Of a stretch of 64,000 bases of DNA, positions 36,950 to 45,690 are shown piece by piece; within the stretch, counting starts at the first letter, position 1, and each line of letters starts with the position of its first letter. The DNA comes from JAKRSE01 sp943369295 (GTDB taxonomy: Bacteria; Armatimonadota; Fimbriimonadia; Fimbriimonadales; Fimbriimonadaceae): contig CALRMU020000001.1 of the NCBI GenBank assembly GCA_943369295.1, positions 930,001-994,000 on the forward strand. The letters are read 5' to 3'. Position numbers and translations under genes: made by a program. The notes beneath the pieces were generated by a model. It was not told the DNA's origin, made no database searches, and was given only the letters and a program-made list of their open reading frames with translations.

Positions 36950-37495
36950 TCACGACAGACTCAACAGATCCTGGGCTGATTTGGGACAGGTGCTTGCGAG
37001 CCTGGCCAAGAATTCATCTTTGGAAAGGTCTCTGGCCTCAGCCATTTGTTTGACAAAGCTGGCTTGGACTTCATACCTTGATGCCCTGAGCTCGGACAGA
37101 AAATCATCAGGATGGATCGCCCGAATATGATGCTTCGCCAAAATCTGATCTGGAAAATCACGCAGGTTGAAGGTGATGATGGCCTCGGCATTCCCGTGGA
37201 GGGCCGCAGCAAGTACGTGCCGATCGCCCTCCTCAACATTCATTTGAGATACTAGGTGCTCGTAGCCTGTGATTTTTGCGTTCTCAAAGGCTTCGTTGGC
37301 AGTGGAAAACAAATGATCCGCCTTGACTCTGGGCCAAGGCTTCTTCAGCCTTTCGGTTAGCGCTACGTCAGCCTCTTGAATGATCTTCTGGCTCCAAATA
37401 GGCTCAAAGTGGCCGAGTTCTGCGTGCCTCATAAGGAGGTCGAAGACAATAATGGTGACAAAGACATTGGCATCGATAAGAGCCCGAGAGCTCAT
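36950..37495 (-). CDS. PIN-domain toxin (VapC-like)
   Basis: The 181-residue protein opens with SSRALIDANVFVTIIV, giving the first catalytic Asp of the PIN fold. EEGDRHVLAAALHGNAEAII and TFNLRDFP give later acidic residues. PIN proteins of this kind are Mg2+-dependent ribonucleases. It overlaps the upstream antitoxin gene by 4 nt. The C-terminal 45 residues extend past the usual fold and are helical. Confidence 0.85.
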   Translation of the reverse strand: MSSRALIDANVFVTIIVFDLLMRHAELGHFEPIWSQKIIQEADVALTERLKKPWPRVKADHLFSTANEAFENAKITGYEHLVSQMNVEEGDRHVLAAALHGNAEAIITFNLRDFPDQILAKHHIRAIHPDDFLSELRASRYEVQASFVKQMAEARDLSKDEFLARLASTCPKSAQDLLSLS

Positions 37496-37914
37496 AGAGT
37501 GTCATCCTCGGATTCCTCGGATTCCTCGTATGCCTCCATCTCCACTGCCAACCGACTAAGCTCTGCCAGTGCCGCTCGACGCTCCCTTTTCTTGATCTCA
37601 AAGTACGTCTCAAAGTCGTCTCGCCTAATCCGCCGGTGGGTTCCTACCATGTAGAAAGGCAGAGCACCTTCCTCCATTTTCTTAATCAAAAAAGGGCGAG
37701 ATACTCTCAGCTGGTCAGCCGCCTCCTGTGTGGTCAGGTCATCTGTCTCAGAGGAGCGGCTGAGAATCTGACGAAGTTCTGCCATGCGCTCGCTTGGCAT
37801 CACCACCTCTTCTCCATCAGGCATTTTCAAAACAACCTCTTGAGCAGTGCCAAACAGAGCCTGCAGCTCTCGCACCACATCACCTCTCGACCTTACAACT
37901 GGGTAATCACTCAT
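37492..37914 (-). CDS. Antitoxin with excisionase-type helix-turn-helix
   Basis: The 140-residue protein has a central helix-turn-helix of the excisionase/MerR-like type (LTTQEAADQLRVSRPFLIKK, then HRRIRRDDFETYFE) followed by an acidic C-terminal helix (EAYEESEESEDDTL), probably the toxin-binding part. Toxin and antitoxin overlap by 4 nt, antitoxin first. Direct repeats and a promoter immediately upstream suggest autoregulation. Confidence 0.82.
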   Translation of the reverse strand: MSDYPVVRSRGDVVRELQALFGTAQEVVLKMPDGEEVVMPSERMAELRQILSRSSETDDLTTQEAADQLRVSRPFLIKKMEEGALPFYMVGTHRRIRRDDFETYFEIKKRERRAALAELSRLAVEMEAYEESEESEDDTL

Positions 37915-37920
37915 AGGTCA

Positions 37921-37960
37921 ATTATGCGCAATAATCGAAACATCCGCAATAAACGAAACA
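37921..37960 (-). promoter_or_regulatory. Promoter and direct-repeat operator of the PIN toxin-antitoxin operon
   Basis: Two 16-nt direct repeats (37927-37942 and 37945-37960, CGCAATAANCGAAACA, one mismatch) are spaced 18 bp apart. On the minus strand CATAAT (37921-37926) and TTGCGG (37944-37949) form a weak promoter with a 17-bp spacer overlapping both repeats. The -10 box is 6 nt from the ATG at 37914, so the transcript is probably leaderless. Confidence 0.5.
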
Positions 37961-38047
37961 GCAAGCCAGGCCCGAGTCCTCATGGTCTGCGACTTTTTCA
38001 GGCCAAGGGCAGTCAGATAAACTAAGGCTGCCCGCCAGGCAAGCAAC

Positions 38048-39163
38048 ATGTTTCAAAATCCCCTGCCCAAGGAATACACCGACCTCACGATGGATGAGGC
38101 GGGAGAAAGGATTGAGGCGGCAAGAGCCAAGCTAGGTCCGCGCCTGATGATTTTGGGACACCACTATCAGAGGGATGAAATCATCCGCCACGCTGATGTC
38201 CGGGGCGATAGCTACAAACTGGCTAAGGATGCTCAAAGCCGCCCAGAAGCAGAGTTCATCGTCTTCTGCGGCGTTCATTTTATGGCCGAATCGGCGGACA
38301 TTCTCACTCACGAGAAGCAGAAGGTCATTCTTCCAAACCTGGCGGCCGGATGCAGCATGGCCGATATGGCAAACCAGTTTCAGGTGAGGTCAGCTTGGAA
38401 GCAGCTCGCCCAAGTGACCGATGTCTCCAGAATCGTCCCCATCACCTATGTCAACTCTTCGGCAGCGATCAAGGCCTTTGTCGGAGAGCACGGGGGAGCC
38501 TGCTGCACATCCAGCAACGCCACCGAAGTTCTTCAGTGGGCGATGAAGCGAGGAGACAAAATCCTCTTCCTGCCAGACCAGCACTTGGGCCGGAACACCG
38601 GAGTCAAACTTGGCTTCGATCCCGACACCCAGATGGCTTTATGGGATCCATTTAAGCCCTTGGGCGGCAGCACGAAAGAAAAGATTCAAGAGTCAAAGTT
38701 CCTGCTCTGGAAGGGTCACTGCAGTGTCCATTCGCGGTTCACAGTCGATCAGATCAATAAAGCAAGGGCCGAGCATCCAGGCGTCAATATTCTTGTTCAC
38801 CCCGAATGTGAACTTGAGGTGGTGAGGATGGCTGACTACAACGGCTCGACTGAGATGATCATCAAGACTCTCACCCAGGCTCCAGAAGGAAGCACCTGGG
38901 CGATCGGGACAGAAATCAACCTCGTTAACCGCCTGGCTAACGAAATGCCAGAGAAGAAGATTTTCTGCCTTGATCCCCAAATCTGCCCCTGCAGCACCAT
39001 GTATCGCATTCACCCCAGCTTTCTTTGCTGGGTGTTGGAGAACTTGGTCGAAGGGCAAGTGGTGAACGAGATCAGAGTTCCTGAAGAAATTGCCAGTAAA
39101 GCGAGGCTGTCTCTCCAGCGAATGCTGGATATCGGCACCTTGGCATCGGCAAACGCAGGATAA
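38048..39163 (+). CDS. nadA: Quinolinate synthase
   Basis: The 4Fe-4S enzyme condenses iminoaspartate with dihydroxyacetone phosphate to quinolinate in NAD synthesis. The 371-residue protein has LMILGHHYQRDEI, FCGVHFMAESADIL, NLAAGCSMAD, YVNSSAAIKAF, LPDQHLGRNT, HCSVHSRF, HPECELEVV and CPCSTMYRI. The cysteines in NLAAGCSMAD, the middle region and CPCSTM fit the three cluster ligands. nadB and nadC are not in the window. Confidence 0.96.
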   Translation: MFQNPLPKEYTDLTMDEAGERIEAARAKLGPRLMILGHHYQRDEIIRHADVRGDSYKLAKDAQSRPEAEFIVFCGVHFMAESADILTHEKQKVILPNLAAGCSMADMANQFQVRSAWKQLAQVTDVSRIVPITYVNSSAAIKAFVGEHGGACCTSSNATEVLQWAMKRGDKILFLPDQHLGRNTGVKLGFDPDTQMALWDPFKPLGGSTKEKIQESKFLLWKGHCSVHSRFTVDQINKARAEHPGVNILVHPECELEVVRMADYNGSTEMIIKTLTQAPEGSTWAIGTEINLVNRLANEMPEKKIFCLDPQICPCSTMYRIHPSFLCWVLENLVEGQVVNEIRVPEEIASKARLSLQRMLDIGTLASANAG

Positions 39164-39224
39164 GGGTCCCACAATCTTTGTAGGACTTGCTAACGATTTG
39201 ACGACAAGGAGCGTCTGTGGTGGA

Positions 39225-39351
39225 GTGACGGGGAGTAGCCGGCCCGGAGAGTGATCTTCGGTTTGCCCATTGCGTCAGTACGAAAGCGTCAGCTTTCCGC
39301 GATGGGCGGGACAAAGCCATCCTCGTGCAAGACCGTCACACAAGCACGAGG
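39225..39351 (+). promoter_or_regulatory. Manganese (yybP-ykoY) riboswitch and expression platform
   Basis: The class hallmarks are present in order: P1 GTGACG at 39225-39230 pairing with CGTCAC at 39334-39339, the loop GGGGAGTAGCC right after P1, the internal loop GCGTCAGTACG, the stem GCCCAT/ATGGGC, and the loop CAAGACC before the 3' P1 strand. Downstream, GCACGAGG at 39344-39351 contains the Shine-Dalgarno GAGG and can pair with CCTCGTGC at 39321-39328. Pairing would hide the ribosome site, and Mn2+ binding should release it, giving translation control. Confidence 0.85.
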
Positions 39352-39356
39352 AATAT

Positions 39357-42131
39357 ATGGCGAAGACCTTAGAGGCAAATGCCTCCGCTAAGGCCACTAC
39401 GTGGCATGATCAGGGCTCAGAATTGGTTCTGAGTCAGCTTTCAACCACCCTGAATCAGGGCTTGGATCAGGCTGAATCTGCCCGACGTCTCGCCGAACAT
39501 GGTCCCAACGTGCTGCCAAAGAGCGCTGGAGACACTCCTCTTCAGATCATCTGGCGTCAGATCAACGATCCCCTCATCTGGGTCCTTATCGGTTCATCGG
39601 CAGTCGCCATGGCCGTTGACCCCCAGGATGGAATCAAGAACGGCTTGGTCATCCTTGCCGTCGTCATCCTCAATACAATCATTGGCTTTGTTCAGGAATA
39701 CCGGGCTGGACAGGCAATCCAGGCTCTAAACGGCATGGTGCCCGAGAACGCCAATGTCATTCGTGCCGGCCAAAAGCTGACCCTGCCTGTTGCGGACCTC
39801 GTCCCGGGCGACCTTGTGCTTTTGGCAAGTGGAGATAAGGTTCCTGCTGATCTCAGGCTTGTTCAAGTAAAGAACCTTCAGGTTGAAGAAGCTGCCTTGA
39901 CCGGCGAGTCAGTGCCCTCCCAAAAGTCTGTTGATGAAGTTTCGAAGGAGTCAGGACTGGGCGACCGAACCTGCATGGCCTTTTCTGGCACCTTGGTCAC
40001 CTACGGCACAGCCACGGGTGTGGTCGTCGAAACAGGAGCCAGAACTGAGCTTGGCAAGATTTCAACTCTTCTTAAGGAAGCCGCCGACCTCGAAACTCCT
40101 CTGACCAAGGCTTTGGGGCAGATCGGCAAGCAGCTGACCGTCGGCATTATCGTCGTGGCCATTGCCATGCTCATCGTGGGCACCAGCCGAGAAATGTTCC
40201 AGAACGGAGTCGAGTTCCTGCCCGCTCTTCAGAGCACAGTGATCTTCGCCATCGCTCTTGCTGTTGGCGCGATCCCCGAAGGACTGCCCGCCATCGTTAC
40301 TGTCGCTCTCGCCATTGGTGTTCAGCGAATGGCCAAGCGACGCGCCGTCGTTCGAAGACTGCCTTCGGTTGAAACACTCGGCTCTACCTCAGTTATCTGC
40401 AGCGACAAGACAGGCACTCTGACGAGAAACGAAATGACTGTCCAGGCTCTTTGGACTCCAAAGAGTGGCCTTACCGAAGTGACTGGCGTCGGCTATTCAT
40501 TGGAAGGGGGAATGCTGAAGGATGGACAGAAGATTGGAAATCCTGAGCGAGATGTTCTGCTTCTGCTTGAATCGGCCGCCTTGTGCAGTGATGCGACACT
40601 TGACTTCGCGGTTCAGCCTCCTGCCGTGACAGGCGACCCGACCGAAGCGGCCTTGATCGTATCGGCAGAAAAGGCTGGCATCAAGGTGGAAGAGTTGAGG
40701 AAGCAGATGCCTCGACTCGACGCCATCCCCTTCGAGTCTGAAAACCAGTTCATGGCAACCCTTCACAAGGATCCTACAGGCAGCACAACTGTGATCCTTA
40801 AGGGTGCACCCGAAGTTGTCATTTCTCGCAGCAGCAGCAGCCCCGAGGAAAAGAAGCAGGCACTTGAGACTGTTGAGCATCTCGCAGCTCAGGGCATGCG
40901 AGTCCTTGCCATCGCCGCCTTGGATACCGATGCCAGCAAGTCAGAAGTCGATATGAAAGATGTCGAATCTGGCATGACTCTGGTGGGCCTGCAGGGCATG
41001 ATCGATCCTCCTCGACAGGAAGCGATCGAGGCAATCCGCGCCTGCCACAGAGCGGGAATCACGGTCAAGATGATCACTGGCGACCACAAGGGAACCGCCA
41101 TTGCCATCGGCCGCCAGCTGGGAATTGCTGAAGCAAAAAGCAAGCCTGTTACCGGTGGAGAAATTGCTGAAACAACCGACGAGGATTTGACCAAGCTGGC
41201 TGAATCCAGCAACGTTTTTGCCCGTGTTGCTCCGGAGCACAAGCTTAGGCTGGTTCGAGCTCTTCAGTCTCAGGGTGCAGTCGTTGCAATGACAGGTGAC
41301 GGAGTCAACGATGCCCCTGCTCTCAAGCAGGCCAACATCGGTGTGGCCATGGGAATCACAGGCACGGCCGTCAGCAAAGAAGCCGCTGATATCGTCTTGA
41401 CCGACGACAACTTTGCTTCAATCGCCGCTGCCGTTGAAGAGGGAAGAAGGGTCTACGATAACCTGATCAAGTCCCTTGCCTTTGTTCTTCCTACAAACTT
41501 GGGCTTGGCGCTAATTCTCACTGTCGCCGTTGCCTTCTTCCCCTTTGATCCGGCAACCAAGCAGCTCCTGCTGCCTCTTCTGCCTACCCAGCTTCTATGG
41601 ATCAACCTGGTGGGTGCCGTTGCCTTGGCGATTCCTTTGGCTTTTGAAGCCAAGGAGCCCAACGTCATGGATCGAAGCCCAAGAGATGCAAACGAGCCGG
41701 TCTTGAACAAGTTTGTTCTCTTCCGCACCGTCATGGCCTCAGTTGTTATGACTCTCGCCTCGGTCGGACTCTTCTTGTATGAGTACGGCGGAGCGAAGGC
41801 GGCTGGAGTTTCGGAAATGGCAGCACAGTCTTTGGCCCAAACCATGGCTGTCACCACGATCATTGCCTTCCAGATCTTCTACATGTTTAACTGTAGGTCT
41901 CTGAGAGATTCCGTCTTCAAGATCGGACTCTTCAGCAACCCAGCTGTTTACATGGGGGTTGGCGTGATTCTGGTTCTGCAGGCGGCCTTCATCTTTGCGC
42001 CACCACTTCAGGCAGTCTTCTCCTCTTCCGCTCTTTCCGCTTCCGACATCCTCAAAGCGGTTCTGGCCGGTGCAGTCATCCTGCCGCTGGTTAGTCTTGA
42101 AAAGTGGTGGCGAAGCAGAAAGACTGCGTAA
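39357..42131 (+). CDS. P-type cation-transporting ATPase, probable Mn2+ exporter
   Basis: The 924-residue protein from the ATG at 39357 (after GAGG) has the P2-type layout: cation ATPase N-domain, AALTGESVP actuator motif, IPEGLPAIVTVALAIGVQRM in M4, phosphorylation site DKTGTLTRNEM (Asp350), KGAPE nucleotide region, and TGDGVNDAPALKQA. The M5/M6 helices read PTNLGLALIL and LLWINLVGAVALAIPLAFE, lacking SERCA's Glu771 and Asp800, as in CtpF-like ATPases. The manganese riboswitch in front indicates Mn2+ (possibly also Ca2+) efflux. The frame is open to 39270 but that part is the riboswitch. Confidence 0.92.
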   Translation: MAKTLEANASAKATTWHDQGSELVLSQLSTTLNQGLDQAESARRLAEHGPNVLPKSAGDTPLQIIWRQINDPLIWVLIGSSAVAMAVDPQDGIKNGLVILAVVILNTIIGFVQEYRAGQAIQALNGMVPENANVIRAGQKLTLPVADLVPGDLVLLASGDKVPADLRLVQVKNLQVEEAALTGESVPSQKSVDEVSKESGLGDRTCMAFSGTLVTYGTATGVVVETGARTELGKISTLLKEAADLETPLTKALGQIGKQLTVGIIVVAIAMLIVGTSREMFQNGVEFLPALQSTVIFAIALAVGAIPEGLPAIVTVALAIGVQRMAKRRAVVRRLPSVETLGSTSVICSDKTGTLTRNEMTVQALWTPKSGLTEVTGVGYSLEGGMLKDGQKIGNPERDVLLLLESAALCSDATLDFAVQPPAVTGDPTEAALIVSAEKAGIKVEELRKQMPRLDAIPFESENQFMATLHKDPTGSTTVILKGAPEVVISRSSSSPEEKKQALETVEHLAAQGMRVLAIAALDTDASKSEVDMKDVESGMTLVGLQGMIDPPRQEAIEAIRACHRAGITVKMITGDHKGTAIAIGRQLGIAEAKSKPVTGGEIAETTDEDLTKLAESSNVFARVAPEHKLRLVRALQSQGAVVAMTGDGVNDAPALKQANIGVAMGITGTAVSKEAADIVLTDDNFASIAAAVEEGRRVYDNLIKSLAFVLPTNLGLALILTVAVAFFPFDPATKQLLLPLLPTQLLWINLVGAVALAIPLAFEAKEPNVMDRSPRDANEPVLNKFVLFRTVMASVVMTLASVGLFLYEYGGAKAAGVSEMAAQSLAQTMAVTTIIAFQIFYMFNCRSLRDSVFKIGLFSNPAVYMGVGVILVLQAAFIFAPPLQAVFSSSALSASDILKAVLAGAVILPLVSLEKWWRSRKTA

Positions 42132-42140
42132 ACTAGAAGA

Positions 42141-42806
42141 ATGTCCGCTGTTCTTGCCTTGGCTGCGATTCTGGCCGATCCGAGTTTGGTGACCATCAAG
42201 GTCGCCACTACTCAGGGTCAGACTCGCAGCCTAAGGCATGAAACAAGCTTTTCAATTGAAAAGGTCCGATTCATTTATCGGTCAGTGACTAAAGAAGAGC
42301 ATCTTTCTGGCTCAGATGGGAAGTTTTTCTACAAAACTTCGCTTTCGCAAGGGGTCTTGATTGTCCCCGGTTCCAGAATCCCTCTTACAGCCCCGGTGGT
42401 GACCCTAGGGATCAGCTTGAGGGGTGAGCCTTTGAAGTCTGAAGGCGAGGAGCCGAGTGCTTTTCGCCTCAGGCGACTCACTTCAGTGCCTCTGCCTGTC
42501 GGACCAATCAAGATTGGCGATTCTTGGCAGATAACCTATCTGCCCGATGGCACCGCCGTCCCAGAAGTGCGCTTTACCTGCAAGCTTCTGGCTGTTGAGA
42601 AGCTTTTGGGTATCGATTCAGCCAAGATTGCAGTCTCCGTTCGCGAGGCTCTGCCAGGCGAGGCCTCGGCTTCTTACACCGCTTGGGTCGATTTGGCCAA
42701 TGGGCTGCCCATTCGCAGCAAAGCTGATCTCAAAAAGGCCCTGATCGCTGGCAGCGTGGTGGACGCCACGTGGAGCACGGCTTTAAACACGACGGCTTCT
42801 CCGTAG
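42141..42806 (+). CDS. Exported protein of unknown function, paralogue of the gene at the window start
   Basis: The 221-residue protein starts with a short hydrophobic segment (SAVLALAAILADPS) that may be a signal peptide. The region PVGPIKIGDSWQITYLPDG followed by YTAWVDLANGLPIRSKADLK is shared with the partial protein at 1-658, and both look like one beta-rich domain that ends with a strand-helix. It starts 9 bp after the ATPase stop. A TAAACT hexamer overlapping that stop lies 6 nt before the ATG. Confidence 0.72.
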   Translation: MSAVLALAAILADPSLVTIKVATTQGQTRSLRHETSFSIEKVRFIYRSVTKEEHLSGSDGKFFYKTSLSQGVLIVPGSRIPLTAPVVTLGISLRGEPLKSEGEEPSAFRLRRLTSVPLPVGPIKIGDSWQITYLPDGTAVPEVRFTCKLLAVEKLLGIDSAKIAVSVREALPGEASASYTAWVDLANGLPIRSKADLKKALIAGSVVDATWSTALNTTASP

Positions 42807-43554
42807 TTGTGGGCGCGCGGTGAATGAAGAAGGAAGAATGATGAAGGATGAAGGATGTCCGGTTGGACAGTTACCCTTCTTGAGTGACAGGCATTGCCAA
42901 GGCTAGCTCTCGCCTCCCTTCCGCCACCGGGCTTTAACCTTCTCTTAAAACTTGTGTCACTGGCATCGCCAGTGCATTTAGCGATCTCTCTTTGTTCGTG
43001 AGCCCAGCCGTGACGTGGTTTATGAAAGCTGTGAATGAGCACTGGCGCTGCCAGTGCAGTTAGCAATCTCTCTCTTTGTTCGTGAGCCCAGCCGTGACGT
43101 GGTTTATGAAAGCTGTGGATGAGCACTGGCGCTGCCAGTGGCACTCGGTCAAAAAGACGCCGAGCTTATTTCCTCCTTGCGTTGCCCTCCTCTGAGAACT
43201 TGTGTCACTGGCATCGCCAGTGCAGTTAGCGAACTCTCTCGTCGTTCGTCTGCCCAGCCGTGACGTGGTTTATGAAAGCAGTGAATAAGCGCATTGGCGC
43301 TGCCAGTAGCCCAAAGTCAAAAAGACACCGAGATCTCTGTTTTTCCCCGGTAAGTTCGCCAGCCAGCACCCTTGCCAGATTTTGAAAAAACTCGCAAAAA
43401 ATCTGTTTTCCCAGTATTTTTACCAGGGTATTGGCAAGTTTAACAGGGAATGACCTTTCCGTAAGGTTCACCAGCCGGACAAAAGCCTCCGAGAAAGAGA
43501 GGCGAAGAAAGGCAGCCAAGGATGGCGCAGGTGAGTCTCACGGAGGAAAAACAA
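42807..43554. repeat. Gene-free stretch with tandem palindromic array and flagellin leader
   Basis: The left part holds the tandem array at 42958-43310. The right part is the flagellin leader, with two similar strings, GTAAGTTCGCCAGCC near 43351 and GTAAGGTTCACCAGCC near 43461, and a GCCTC/GAGGC stem before the Shine-Dalgarno sequence. A minus-strand frame here encodes only translations of the repeat and is not a gene. Confidence 0.7.
42958..43310 (+). repeat. Tandem array with period 82-84 bp capped by CACTGGC palindromes
   Basis: Palindromes CACTGGCATCGCCAGTG or CACTGGCGCTGCCAGTG lie at 42958-42974, 43040-43056, 43124-43140 and 43206-43222, with a decayed one near 43293. Between them is a conserved spacer of about 65 nt (TTCGTGAGCCCAGCCGTGAC, then GTGGTTTATGAAAGC). 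Two modules end with a shared tail (TCAAAAAGAC then GCCGAG or ACCGAG). A further copy of the palindrome is at 32525-32541. Confidence 0.85.
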
Positions 43555-44991
43555 GTGTCCTTTCGCATCAACACCAACCTGAACTCAATCAACTCGCTCC
43601 GCAACCTGAGCATGACCAACACCGAGCAGTCGAAGTCTATGAACCGACTCTCCACTGGTCTTCGAATCCAGGATGCTTCTGACGATCCTGCCGGCTTGAT
43701 CTTCTCTGAGAGCTTTAGAGCCCAGATCTCAGGCACCGAGCAGGCCATCCGAAACAACCAGGACGCATTGAATTTTGCCAAGACGGCAGAAGGCGCCCTC
43801 GACGAAATCTCTCGACTGATGAGAGAAGGCCGAACCCTCGCCGTCGCGGCTGGCAACAACGCCACCCTCACCAGCGACCAGAAAGCCGCCTACCAGACCC
43901 AGATGAACAACCTTCTGGCCAGCCTTGACCGAGTTGCCAACACAACTCAGTTCGGAAAGGTCAAGCTGCTTGACGGCAGCTCAGGAGTCAACTCGGTCGT
44001 CGTCAACGCTACCAACTTCAAGCAGATCAGCTTGGGTGGAAAGATTGGCACTCAGTCCATCACTCAGGATGGCGCTGTGACTGTCAACGTGACCACCGCC
44101 GCCACCAAGGCTCAGCACCAGGGTTCCAACACCATCGCTGCTGCAAACCTTGCCGCCTACGAAGCTACGGCTGTCGGTGCCGCAGAGTCCTTCTCGATCA
44201 ACGGAACGACTTTCGACGTCGGACCTGCTGAAACTTGGGGCCAGGTGGTTCAGAAGATCAACGCTTCCTCCGGTACAACGGGTGTCGTCGCTGAAGCTGA
44301 CTACAGCGCAGGCAACGGATCGATCGTTCTTAGAACGACCAAGTACGGCGCCAACGCTAAGATCAACTTGGTCGATGCAACTGGAATCATCAACTCTTCC
44401 TCTGGTTCCACCAGCGTGGCTGGTGTCAACGCAGTGGCCCAGGTTACGGTTGGTTCGCTCAACGCAGTCTCCTTCACGGCTGGTGCAGTCGGCAACGATG
44501 GCTTGACCCTGACTGATGTCAACGGCAACCGAATCATGCTCACCGAAGCTGGCAACGTGACAGGTTCTGTGACTGCAGGCCAGGCTCAGGTCGGTTCAAG
44601 CACCTTCCAGGTCGGCGCCAACGCTGGTCAGATCGAATCTCTCTCCATCGGCAGCTTCACCACCCAGACTCTTGGACTGACGAGCATGGATGTGACGACA
44701 GCCGCTGGTGTCGAGGGTGCCTTGGGCAAGTTCGACGCAGCCCTGGATGACCTCAATCGCCGCCGAGGCAACATCGGCAGCTTCATGAGGAACGTTCTTG
44801 AGTCCAACGTTCGATCACTGGGAATTTCGAAGGAGAACCTGAGCGCAACAGAATCCGCTGTCCGCGATCTTGACTTCGCCGATGAAATGACCAAGATGAC
44901 CAAGTACCAGGTGCTTTCTCAGAGCGGCATGGCAATGCTGGCTCAGGCGAACCAGGCTCCCCAGCAGGTTCTTCAGCTCCTGCGAGGCTAA
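43555..44991 (+). CDS. fliC: Flagellin
   Basis: The 478-residue protein forms the flagellar filament. The N-terminal D0/D1 helices (RINTNLNSINSLRNL, MNRLSTGLRIQDASDDPAGL, QNNQDALNFAKTAEG-type pattern) and the C-terminal helix (LSATESAVRDLDFADEMTKM, then QAPQQVLQLLRG) are typical. The central 150-380 region is variable and Thr/Val/Gly-rich. The start is the GTG at 43555, because GGAGG lies 8 nt before it and the mature protein begins SFRINTN. Export depends on the FlhB/FliPQR gate encoded 2 kb away. Confidence 0.95.
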   Translation: MSFRINTNLNSINSLRNLSMTNTEQSKSMNRLSTGLRIQDASDDPAGLIFSESFRAQISGTEQAIRNNQDALNFAKTAEGALDEISRLMREGRTLAVAAGNNATLTSDQKAAYQTQMNNLLASLDRVANTTQFGKVKLLDGSSGVNSVVVNATNFKQISLGGKIGTQSITQDGAVTVNVTTAATKAQHQGSNTIAAANLAAYEATAVGAAESFSINGTTFDVGPAETWGQVVQKINASSGTTGVVAEADYSAGNGSIVLRTTKYGANAKINLVDATGIINSSSGSTSVAGVNAVAQVTVGSLNAVSFTAGAVGNDGLTLTDVNGNRIMLTEAGNVTGSVTAGQAQVGSSTFQVGANAGQIESLSIGSFTTQTLGLTSMDVTTAAGVEGALGKFDAALDDLNRRRGNIGSFMRNVLESNVRSLGISKENLSATESAVRDLDFADEMTKMTKYQVLSQSGMAMLAQANQAPQQVLQLLRG

Positions 44992-45081
44992 GACTAACAC
45001 TTTACTTCCTGCGAAACGGACTACCCCGGGGGAAACCCCGGGGAGACTTCTGCCGCACAGTTTCCGGGAATCGACAGTTTC

Positions 45082-45115
45082 AAAGCGCCCCCCGCCTGGG
45101 GCGCTTTTTCTTTTG
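45082..45115 (+). terminator. Intrinsic terminator downstream of flagellin
   Basis: AAAGCGCCCC at 45082-45091 pairs with GGGGCGCTTT at 45098-45107 around a 6-nt loop and is followed by TTCTTTTG. Confidence 0.9.
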
Positions 45116-45654
45116 TTTGGGGGGTCGGCTTTGTAGTGCTCGACCCCTTGTTTGGCTAAGGTTTCTGGGATCGGAGTTCAGGGTTCTGACTTCTGCTTTT
45201 TGGTCTCAGTCTTGCCTCATCCAATGACCCGGGTGACCGGGGATGGCCCGGCGGGCAGCCCCGGAAAAACATCCTTCGTCCCGATCGGGCCATGTTTGGG
45301 GATCACTTTAGCGGCGTTAGGGTCTTGGATCCCATAGGCTTCTCTTCGGCACCCAAAACTACAATTCGTCTTGCTCACTGGGCCACGCCCCAAGTTCAAA
45401 ACTGTCCCCTTCGAGCCCATCCCAACCCTTCCCTGGGGAAGGGCTGTTCTGAATTGGCGGTTTTCGACCCTCGCTTCGCTCGGTCGAAAACCGCATCCCT
45501 CCAGACCTTTACTTCCTAAGAGTCAGAAAGAAAATCGGGCGGACCTTAATGGGCTCACAACTTGTCAACGCGAACCTCCCCCCGAGACAAAGGCTCCATT
45601 TGTACAGGGCACGCTAGGGAAGGTCGGAAGGGCGATTGCGAATGAGCAATGACA

Positions 45655-45690
45655 CCGGGGCTGCTCCTCATTCCTCGGAGCCATCCCCGG
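45655..45690 (+). repeat. 36-nt hairpin dispersed repeat, copy 3
   Basis: Relative of the units at 14092-14127 and 30784-30819. Compensating changes (CTGCTCCTCA and CTCGGAGCC against CTGCTGCTCA and TTCGCAGCC) keep the stem paired. Confidence 0.75.

Noticed and set aside
39270..39356. An N-terminal extension of the P-type ATPase
   Set aside because: These codons lie inside the riboswitch, and the GAGG ribosome site points to the ATG at 39357.
42674..43144. A 156-codon minus-strand frame with internally repeated peptide sequence
   Set aside because: It only translates the tandem array and the end of the upstream gene; the repetition comes from the DNA palindromes.
42958..43310. Possible CRISPR array
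   Set aside because: Here the long spacer-sized part is the conserved one and the palindromes are short; there is no set of unique spacers and no cas gene.
43440..43555. Possible c-di-GMP-I riboswitch in the flagellin leader
   Set aside because: GGACAAAAGCC and GGCAGCC resemble pieces of that class, but the first tetraloop stem and the closing stem are not found; a covariance search would settle it.
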